From NCBI RefSeq assembly GCF_030167925.1, contig NZ_JASKUT010000004.1, forward strand, positions 1 through 44,152: 44,152 bases of DNA, in the 5' to 3' direction. A program made the position numbers and the translations under genes. The notes beneath the pieces were generated by a model that did no database searches, was not told where the DNA came from, and saw only the letters and a program-made list of their open reading frames with translations. Shown here in pieces: positions 36,996 through 44,152 of this stretch. Every line of letters begins with the position of its first letter. Position 1 is the first letter of the stretch. This stretch comes from Paenibacillus silviterrae. GTDB lineage: Bacteria > Bacillota > Bacilli > Paenibacillales > NBRC-103111.

Positions 36996-38335
36996 ATGGA
37001 GGTTTCCGGTGTACCTGAGGCGGCGACGAAGCACGAGCAGATCATTAAATATATAGAAAGCTTAAAGATCGGCACCAAAATCTCCGTCCGGAAAATCGCC
37101 GAACAGCTGGATGTCAGCGAGGGTACGGCATACCGTGCTATTAAAGAGGCGATACGATCGGGCTTGTGGCTACTAAGGAGCGGGTCGGAACCGTACGGGT
37201 TGAGAAGAAGCTGCGCGACCAGCTGGATAAGTTAACCTTCGCGGAGGTCGTCAATATGGTGGACGGCGAGGTGCTGGGCGGGAGCGGCGGTTTGAACAAA
37301 ACGCTGCATAAATTCGTTATCGGCGCGATGGAGCAGGAAGCGATGATGCGCCTATATCGATCCGGGCAGCCTGTTAATTGTAGGTAACCGCTATAAAGCG
37401 CATGTACGACGCGTGGAGCAGGGGCCGGCGTACTGATCACCGGGGGCTTCGGGACATCGGAGGAGGTCAAGCAGCTGGCGGACCAGCTGGAGCTTCCGAT
37501 CATATCAAGCAGCTATGATACGTTTACCGTCGCCTCGATGATTAACCGGGCATCTATGACCGGCTGATCAAGAAGAAGATTTTGCTGATTGAGGATATTA
37601 TCCCGAAAGGGATGCAGGTGTACGTGCTTAAGGGGAATCAGACGCTGAGGGACTGGCAGCGGCTGCATGAAGAGACGGGGACACAGCCGCTTCCCTGTAG
37701 TGGATGAATGGAACCGGGTCATCGGAATGATTACGTCCAATGGACTTCATCGGTGCGGAGCCGCAGCAGACGATCGACAAGCTGATGACGCGGAGCCCTG
37801 TCACGGCTGCGCCGAGCACCTCGGTAGCTTCGGCGGCCCACATGATGGTGTGGGAGGGCATCGAGCTGCTGCCGATCATCGACCTTGGCCGTAGGGTAGT
37901 AGGCGTGATCAGCCGCAAGGATGTGTTGAAGGCGATGCAGCACACCCAGCGCCAGCCGCAGCACGGGGAGACATTCGAGGACCTGATTTGGTCCGGCTTT
38001 CAGGAGGGCAAGGACAAGAACGGCCAGCTCGTCTTCCGCGGCTCGATTACGCCGCAGATGACGAACCGGCTCGGTACGGTGTCCGAAGGGGTGCTGACCG
38101 TGCTTATGTCGCAAGCGGCTTACCACGCCGTGCTTGACGTGAAGAAGGGCGATCTCGTGATGGACAATATGTCCTCGTACTTTGTCAAGCCGGTCAAATC
38201 GACAGTGAAATTGAAATTCGTCCGAAGATGATTGAAGTCAGCCGCAAGTTCGGGAAAATCGACGTGGAAATTTATCACGGCAGCGCGCTTGTCGCCAAAG
38301 CGATGTTAACCGCTCAGGTCATTGAGCAGGGGTAG
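36996..38335 (+). CDS. ytoI: YtoI-like protein: HTH, DRTGG, CBS pair, thioesterase-like domain; frame broken
   Basis: About 446 residues, the size of B. subtilis YtoI. N-terminal helix-turn-helix ISVRKIAEQLDVSEGTAYRA; a DRTGG domain with GVLITGGFGTSEEVKQLADQ and IISSSYDTFTVASMI; two CBS domains (SRFPVVDEWNRVIGMIT, GIELLPIIDLGRRVVGVISR); then a hot-dog-type domain (SEGVLTVLMSQAAYHAVLDV, MIEVSRKFGKIDVEIYHGSA). Breaks near 37165, 37375, 37425, 37550, 37680, 37740 and 38210. Probably an adenine-nucleotide-sensing regulator. The adjacent helD-ytpI-ytrIH-dnaE order supports the identity. Confidence 0.9.
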
Positions 38336-40674
38336 CCGTATAAAGCTCCTCGCTGACTCCCCCAAGCAGCGGCGTTCGTTCCCCGGTATAGAATAAATGA
38401 AGCTCATGCATCGCGCGGGTGCAAACAGTATAGAAAAGCTTGCGCTCGCTTTCTCTGCCGTATTGCTTAGCCGAGGCGTCAAATACGATGACGGCGTCGA
38501 ATTCCACACCTTTGGCCAAGTAAGAAGGAATCACGAGCACCACCCGCCTCATAGGAGGTCGTTTCCTGCGGATCAAGGCAAGACCGTCTAGATGCCCGCT
38601 GAGCGCCCGGTGGGCTTTCTCGCTTTCCTCCGCCGTTTTGCAAATGACCGCAATCGTAGGATGCCCGGCCGACTTCAACTGCCGGAGACGATCCCCAATG
38701 CCTTTTGCCAAATCGATAGGGTCTGCAGCCTTCGTCAGAGTCGGCTTGGGACCTTCCCGATGAAACGGCTCTATGAGAGCCCCAGCCGGAAGCAAGGGCT
38801 TCGTAACTCGACAATCTGACGGGTCGAGCGGTATGTCCGCGTTAGGATCATCGTTTCGGTTTGCTCGGCGCCATACAGCTCCGGCAGGAATTCCAGGCTG
38901 CTGCCGCCCGCGGTATGGGCGTAGATCGCTTGATTAAAGTCACCAAGCACCGTCATTTTACTTCTGGGAAACAAGCCCTTCAAGTAATGGTATGAAACGG
39001 CGAATAGTCCTGCCCCTCATCGACGAACACATGGCGAATCCCCGTATTCACTTGAGTGCCTTCCAGGCGCTCGCGGAGGTATAAGTACGGGGTGGTGTCC
39101 TCGTAGGCGAGATAGCCTTGATCCAGGTGCTCACTTGTTTGGCTGCAGATGTCCGCCCATTGCTTCGGCAGGGAGGAAGCTACGCATGCTGCCGCTACCT
39201 TTGGATCGGTGAAGAACTGTCTGTAGGCCGACGGCACGTCAAGGAAACTAAGGCGCTTGATTTCCGCACGCACCGGCTCCATCTGCTCCCGAACCAGCAT
39301 CGTGGCGAGAATATGCTTCTCCCGATCGAAATCATCGAACGTATCCTCCGAAGGAAGCTTCTTGCGCTGCAGCTCCTGGTAGGCCTTTAAGTAAGCCTCG
39401 GTATCCAGCAAGTCTATCTCGTCCTCAACCAAGGGCTTTAAGCGCTCCGCGCGGGCGATTGGAATCAGCTCCTTCAGCAAGGCATCCCGGAGCAGCCTTA
39501 GACGATTCGGGAATGGGCAGCCCTTGATCCAGCTCGTAGAACCGCTTCTGCAGACTTTGTGCGGAGAACAGCACGTCCTCGCGAAACCGGATATCCTGAA
39601 ACGGAAGGCCTTGCCGGCCTAAGGTAACCACATAAGCATCCAGAGCGTGCAGGTAATCGGTGGAAGCTTTGAACCGAATGCCCTCAAGCCGCGCCGCGTA
39701 ACCGGGCTCGTGCATGGAAGTCAAGGTGTATTCCATTTGAGCTGCGGGTTCCTCCTGATTGAATTCATGCCCTAACCGGTGCTCCAGATATTCCTGAAAC
39801 GTCGTTTGCTGCATGTTCTCCTCGCCCAGCTCGGGGAGCCACGGTGGAAACATAGCTGTTGAACATGGAGTTCGGCGAGAAGAGAACGATCTGATCGGCC
39901 CTCAGCGTTTCACGAAACGATAGAGCAAGTAAGCTACCCGCTGCAGGGCGGCAGACGTTTTTCCGCTTCCGGCTGCTCCCTGAACGACAAGCAAGCGGCT
40001 GCCTACGTTGCGGATGAGCCGGTTCTGCTCCTTCTGGATCGTAGCCACGATGCTGCGCATCTGCGGGTCGGCCTGCTTTCCCAGCACCTCCTGAAGCAGC
40101 TCGTCGCCGATGGTTAACTCGTATCGAACAAGCTGCGGAGCTCATTGTCGCGAATGATGAATTGACGCTTCAGCTCCATGCTGCCTGTGATGGTGCCGCC
40201 GGGAGTATCGTATTGTGCCGGGCCCGGAGGATAATCGTAATACAAGCTGGAGACCGGGCGCGCCAGTCGTAGATGAGAAACTGATCTCCTTCCTGATTGA
40301 GCAGCGAGCCCACGCCGACATAAATAGCCTCGCTTCGCGGCTCTCCGTCCTCCTGAAAGTCGATGCGCCCGAAATATGGCGATTGCAGAAGCCGCTGAGC
40401 TTTTTCAGCTGCGACTGCTGCTGACGATGCGCCGTTCACGGTCCGAGATGACCTCCGCCTGCTGCTTCAGGCTTGCCATCGTTTCGACCATTTCCTCAAG
40501 ACCCTCGACGTTCACTGTTACGTCATCCCAGAAATGCTTGCGGAAGCCGACGATGTCTTCTCTTATGCCGCTGATTTGCTCCTGCAGCGTTTCGGCCCGC
40601 TCCTGAATTTCATTTCTCACGGCAGTAATACGGTGCTGCTCCTCAACCCATGCTTGCTCTGATACGCGGCTCAT
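38319..40674 (-). CDS. helD: RNA polymerase recycling helicase HelD, frame broken
   Basis: UvrD/Rep-like ATPase that enters RNA polymerase and releases stalled complexes. ATG 40674 (AAGGAG upstream) begins MSRVSEQAWVEEQHRITAVR; the N-terminal coiled-coil is the secondary-channel arm. Walker A is VQGAAGSGKTSAALQRVAYL, with LYRF; Walker B is HVFVDEGQDYSPFH; TVLGDFNQAIY and LTRTYRSTRQIVE are further SF1 motifs; the C-terminal motifs include VIPSYLAKGVEFDAVIVFDA and FYTVCTRAMHELHLFY. Many breaks (near 40420, 40250, 40130, 39905, 39845, 39480, 38985, 38820). About 785 residues. Overlaps the ytoI 3' end by 17 bases, tail to tail. Confidence 0.9.
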
Positions 40675-40716
40675 AGCACAGCTCCTTTTCATGAAAGATT
40701 TTTTGTGAAGAGGGGT

Positions 40717-40745
40717 TTGACAACAGGGTTTCGATGTGTTATGAT
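40717..40745 (+). promoter_or_regulatory. Strong orphan sigma-A promoter (plus strand)
   Basis: TTGACA (40717-40722, perfect), 17-base spacer, TATGAT (40740-40745). No gene follows on this strand for over 1.7 kb, only a terminator hairpin at about 40831. Confidence 0.75.
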
Positions 40746-40772
40746 AATATTGAGGAAAACTGATCTTGTTAA
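40744..40772 (-). promoter_or_regulatory. helD: Candidate helD promoter
   Basis: On the minus strand TTAACA (40767-40772), 17-base spacer, TATTAT (40744-40749). Its -10 shares bases with the -10 of the plus-strand promoter, so the two cannot be occupied at once. Confidence 0.5.
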
Positions 40773-40867
40773 TCTTTCTTAAAAATGAATCGAGATCAAT
40801 GATATCATGAAATTATATTGATTGCAATAGAAACGGAGCCCCTAGGGAGGACTCCGTTTTTTTTTGT
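40752..40867 (+). ncRNA. Candidate small RNA of about 115 nt
   Basis: A perfect-consensus promoter fires into a short, AT-rich stretch with no reading frame longer than a few codons, ending in an intrinsic terminator: AAACGGAG (40831-40838) and CTCCGTTT (40852-40859) with a run of ten or so T's. An internal ATCAAT...ATTGAT hairpin (about 40796-40822) precedes it. No known RNA family recognised. It could be a small RNA or, less likely, a leader whose gene has been lost. Confidence 0.5.
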
Positions 40868-41048
40868 GTTAAGGCGAGCGCCATTCTCGGCGTTAATGGT
40901 CTGGAACGCAGGGAATTTACCGGGATACATACGAATAGCGGCCTTGGGGGACGTTATTCCCTCGAAATAGCCGGTAATTTGCAGAATAGCCTCCCCGCGG
41001 ACGTTAATGGCGATGAAACGCTAACTAAGGCCCGGCATTCGCTAAACG
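40868..41048. repeat. Degenerate 50-60-bp tandem repeat, no gene
   Basis: CGTTA-containing modules recur: CGTTAATGG at 40891, ACGTTA at 40951 and ACGTTAATGG at 41001; GAATAGC recurs at 40933 and 40984. Spacing is 50-60 bases. The copies are diverged. No open frame or promoter seen. Confidence 0.45.
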
Positions 41049-41052
41049 AAAA

Positions 41053-41081
41053 GAACCGCGCAGGCTGAAGCCTGACGGTTC
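41053..41081 (-). terminator. Terminator of the ytrH-ytrI-ytpI group
   Basis: GAACCG...CAGGCT pairs with AGCCTG...CGGTTC (minor internal mismatch); on the minus strand it is followed by TTTTCG. Confidence 0.7.
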
Positions 41082-41088
41082 CAAGGTC

Positions 41089-41373
41089 CTACCGGTTAAA
41101 TAAAGAGTGGTTCCGAATTCCGACGAAGAAGTTGAACGCGCCCAGGATAAAGCAAACCACACCGAAAATGCGCAGTGTTACCGAATCCGTAAAGAAGAAC
41201 AGCTGGCTGACGGCAATGATGACAAGCATCAGGCCCATGGCGATGTTCATCCGGGAGGAATAAATGCCGCGAAGCTTCGGGTCCTGCTCCCGGCGGTACC
41301 GAAGGCTGTAGTATACAGTGAAGATCAGCGTGACAAGAATCAAGGTGCTGAGCACCGCTTGAACGATCAGCAT
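41089..41373 (-). CDS. ytpI: YtpI-like membrane protein
   Basis: Intact 94-residue protein with three hydrophobic segments: VLSTLILVTLIFTVYYSL, MNIAMGLMLVIIAVSQLFFF and LRIFGVVCFILGAFNFFVGI. The pattern and its place between the ytrHI pair and ytoI match B. subtilis YtpI, where the genes run ytrH-ytrI-nrnA-ytpI-ytoI. Here nrnA is absent and helD lies between ytpI and ytoI. Function unknown. Confidence 0.8.
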   Translation of the reverse strand: MLIVQAVLSTLILVTLIFTVYYSLRYRREQDPKLRGIYSSRMNIAMGLMLVIIAVSQLFFFTDSVTLRIFGVVCFILGAFNFFVGIRNHSLFNR

Positions 41374-41436
41374 TGGCTAATGCACTTCCTTTATGAGCTT
41401 GAATATAAAGGCACCTTACGAAGGCGCAGCTTAACT

Positions 41437-41992
41437 CTACCCATAACGCGGAAAAAAAGCAATCCTGTCCCTTCGAATCATGACGAGGGGAGGCGCTTCC
41501 CATTCTTTTGCGGTAACCCAGACGCGAAGCTCTGTACCGACCAGCAGCATGGTTTTGACGGTAACGATATAATCCTTCTCCATGACGCCCTGAGAACGTC
41601 TCTCCGTGAGGATTTCCTCGTACAAGTCCTTCGAGTCGACGTAATGAGGAAATCTTCGTGCCGATCACGACCTTGCCGAACTCCTTGTGAATACGGCGCT
41701 TCTCAGCTCGCTTTCCGTAACTTTATCTAAAGGAGGCTGCGGGCTGCTGGTGCTCACTTCGATAATATTCAGAGATTAATCGTGGTTTGCTGATTCTTAG
41801 ATTTGCGCAGTGTAGCCGTCTCCTCCATAAGCTTCTCGTTATCCGACAGCAGCTCCCTATTCTCCGTAATGATGAGATTCATGTTGTGGCTGTACACCGA
41901 CATAAAAAAATGCAGCCCGATGATCTACCGGAAATGACGAGGCCGAAGGCGCGCAGGTAGGCGGTGAACAGGTCAAAGCGGGGCACCCTCAT
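41437..41992 (-). CDS. ytrI: Sporulation membrane protein YtrI, frame broken
   Basis: Starts MRVPRFDLFTAYLRAFGLVI at 41992 (GGGAGG upstream), a single-pass membrane anchor, then a coiled stretch (after a break near 41905: MNLIITENRELLSDNEKLME) and a folded domain with IHKEFGKVVIGTKIS, DLYEEILTERRSQG and VMEKDYIVTVKTMLLVGTEL. Breaks near 41765, 41690 and 41640. About 185 residues. With YtrH it is required for efficient sporulation in B. subtilis. Its ATG overlaps the ytrH stop (ATGA). Confidence 0.85.
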
Positions 41993-42332
41993 CCATTTGC
42001 GCCTCCCTTGCAGATCCACTGGATCAGCATCGTTCCTACATGAGCCCCTGTGAAGCGCAGACGATGTACAAAATTTGCTTAATTGCAGGGGAAATATTGC
42101 CAAGAGCAAAATTGGTTTCAATCGCCCGAATCGGATCGATCGTGCCGCCAATCGCAGCGACCATAGCCCATATTTTAATCTGTTCGGCGACCAGGGACAT
42201 CCGGTTGATCGGCGGATCCAGCGTCAGAACGGCACAAATGCCCGCCAGCATCGTTCCCCCCAGCACCACCCCGAACGCAACGAAAAAATCCAACAAACAT
42301 CTGGATAAAAACATAACCATACGACTGCTCAT
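41989..42332 (-). CDS. ytrH: Sporulation membrane protein YtrH, frame broken near the end
   Basis: LLDFFVAFGVVLGGTMLAGI, LDPPINRMSLVAEQIKIWAM and VAAIGGTIDPIRAIETN are diagnostic of YtrH; a break near 42055 then leads to GAHVGTMLIQWICKGGANG and the TGA at 41989. About 114 residues, two or three membrane helices. The start is uncertain: ATG 42332 or 42320; neither has an ideal ribosome site. Divergent from dnaE with about 125 bases between. Confidence 0.9.
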
Positions 42333-42458
42333 CCTTTCCCGTATGACAAGCCTTGGCTTGACCCATCCCTCTTGTCCTAATCTATGGCACACTTGTTCGC
42401 ATTATGCTAAAATTAAGAGAAAACATTTTTTTCTTTCGAGAAACGGAGGCGAAGCGAT

Positions 42459-44152
42459 TTGAGCGGGTTTGTCCATTTGCATGTACATAGCGAGTACAGC
42501 TTGCTCGACGGGGCGGCGCGGATCGACGATATGGTCGAACAGGCGGCGAAGCTCGGGATGAAGGCGCTGGCGCTTACCGATCACGGTGTGATGTACGGAG
42601 CGATTCCTTTCTATAAAGCGTGCAAGCAGCACGGAATTAAGCCTATCCTTGGGTGCGAGATGTATTTTACCGCCGGCTCGATCAAGCAGAAGGCCGCGAG
42701 ACAGGAGCAGCCCATCTACCATTTGCTGCTGCTTGCCAAAAATTTGACGGGTTACCGTAACCTGATGAAGCTGGTATCGATCGCTCACCTGGAGGGCTTC
42801 CACTATAAGCCCCGCATCGACCCTTGAGCATTTGGCCGCTTACTCCGAGGGCTTGATTTGCACCAGCGCTTGTCTCGGCAGCGAGGTGTCCCAGCATCTT
42901 CTGCACGGGCGTTATGAGGAGGCGAAGGCGGCGGCACTCAGGTTACCGCGGTATTTTCGGCGCGGACTTCTATCTTGAGCTGCAGGACCACGGATTGCTG
43001 GAGCAAAGGAAAGTCATGCCCGAGATGCTGAAGCTGAGCCGCGAGACGGGCATCCAGTTGGTAGTAACGAACGACGTGCATTACGTGCGGAGCCGGAGCA
43101 CGCCGTGCAGGATATAATTGATTTGCATTGGCACGGGGAAAACCGTTGAGGATCAGGACCGGCTTCGGTTCTCCACCAGCCAGCTCTATCTTAAGAGCGG
43201 GGAGGAGATGAGCCGTGCATTCGCTCATGTGCCGGAGGCCTTGGCCAATACAGCAGCCATTGCGGAACAATGCGAGCTGGAGCTGGAGTTCGGCCGCTCG
43301 ATCCTGCCTCAATTCGAGCCGATTCCCGAAGGGCGGACAGCAGGCGAATACCTTGCCGAGCTGTGCCAGGTTGGCCCTTCAGCAGCGCTACGGCTTGTCG
43401 CAAGAGTGGGAGGATGCAGGCTGGCGAAGAAGCATTGAGGATCGCTTGACTTATGAGCTTGGAGTTATCGAGCGTATGGGGTACTCCGATTATTTTCTAA
43501 TTCTGTGTGGGACTTCATCCGCTTTGCCAAAGAGAACGGCATCATGGTCGGCCCCGGCAGAGGTTCCTCTGCCGGAAGTCTCGTAGCCTACGTTCTCCGA
43601 ATAACCGATGTGGATCCGATCCGTTACGAGCTGCTCTTCGAGCGCTTCCTCAATCCGGAGCGGGTCACGATGCCGGATATCGACATTGACTTCAGCGATT
43701 CTTCGACGCGATGAGGTCCTCGACTACGTTGTGAAGAAATACGGCCGCGGACCGTGTGGCGCAGATCGTCACCTTCGGTACGATGGCGGCGAAGGCCGCG
43801 GGTGCGCGATGTCGGCCGCGTGCTGAGCGTTCCCTATAACGAGGTGGACCGCGCGGCAAAGCTCATCCCGAATCAGCTCGGAATGACGCTCGCCGATGCG
43901 CTCAAAGTAAGTCCTGAGCTCAAATCGCTCGCCGAGAAGCATCCGAAGACCGGCGAGCTGCTGGAGCTGGCCATGAAGGTCGAGGGGATGCCGCGTCACG
44001 TGTCTACGCATGCCGCCGGCGTTGTGATCTCCCCGTGAGCCGTTAACGCAGTATGTTCCTCTTCAGGAGGGTACGGAGCAGACGCCGCTAACCCAATACT
44101 CCATGGAGCATCTGGAATCGATCGGTTTGCTGAAGAATGGATTTTCTCGGCT
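42459..44152 (+). CDS. dnaE: DNA polymerase III alpha subunit DnaE, partial and frame broken
   Basis: Lagging-strand replicative polymerase; runs off the right edge. TTG start at 42459, with CGGAGGCGAA upstream. The PHP domain opens with FVHLHVHSEYSLLDGAARID and has ALTDHGVMYGAIPFYKACK. The polymerase core has VGPGRGSSAGSLVAYVLRIT, RFLNPERVTMPDIDIDFSD (catalytic Asp residues) and GMPRHVSTHAAGVVIS. Breaks near 42825, 42940, 43095, 43130, 43360, 43505, 43710, 43760 and 44035, mostly a lost base in a doublet or triplet (for example CCCTTTGGAG read as CCCTTGAG at 42821). The gene is essential, so the breaks are almost surely errors. Confidence 0.96.

Overview
The window looks like the chromosome of a Paenibacillus-type, endospore-forming Firmicute. 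The evidence is a Gram-positive-order sufCDSUB operon, spore genes (cotJABC, ytrH-ytrI, a YtvI-like permease, five YheC/YheD-family coat ATP-grasp genes), Gram-positive LexA boxes, strong AGGAGG-type ribosome binding sites with frequent GTG/TTG starts, and a ytoI-helD-ytpI-ytrI-ytrH-dnaE neighbourhood resembling the Bacillus one. No plasmid, prophage, insertion sequence, tRNA, rRNA or CRISPR array was recognised.

Quality warning. Almost every long gene, including the essential dnaE, sufB, sufC and sufD, is broken by single-base indels. Most are one base missing from a run of two or three identical bases. I read these as sequence errors, so each broken gene is given as one CDS from its natural start to its natural stop, with the frame breaks named. 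Some genes (mtnA, the Cof-type phosphatase) hide paired, compensating indels and look intact but carry a wrong stretch of protein.

Layout. 1-342: no convincing gene. 343-1132: PilZ protein and a mini zinc-ribbon protein. 1190-3475 (-): mtnK-mtnA, methionine salvage. 3631-4526: small membrane protein and, divergently, a DUF1802 protein. 4618-9996: suf Fe-S assembly operon with a Fur-like palindrome over its promoter. 10079-11231: NlpC/P60 lipoprotein. 11280-12312 (-): HD-GYP protein. 12467-14289 (-): molybdenum-cofactor genes moaD, moaE (apparently fused) and a MoeB/ThiF activator, divergent from a small molybdopterin-oxidoreductase-like gene. 14905-21777 (+): YunD-like phosphoesterase, uppP, second HD-GYP protein, yfkAB radical SAM protein, YtvI-like permease, YitT-family protein. 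22015-23595: cotJABC plus a coiled-coil protein. 23653-24160: a two-gene cassette (stand-alone WYL-like domain and winged-helix protein) behind two LexA boxes. 24443-26463: two membrane proteins and a HAD hydrolase. 26522-32962 (-): five tandem YheC/YheD-type ATP-grasp genes. 33150-34731 (-): DeoR regulator and Cof-type HAD phosphatase. 34876-36840: acyltransferase, small membrane protein, LSm-like small protein. 36996-44152: ytoI, helD, a candidate small RNA, ytpI, ytrI, ytrH and dnaE, which runs off the end.

The most novel-looking items are the SOS-controlled WYL/winged-helix pair, the apparent MoaD-MoaE fusion, the five-gene ATP-grasp array with one GC-rich member, and a strong orphan promoter-terminator unit whose promoter shares DNA with the helD promoter.
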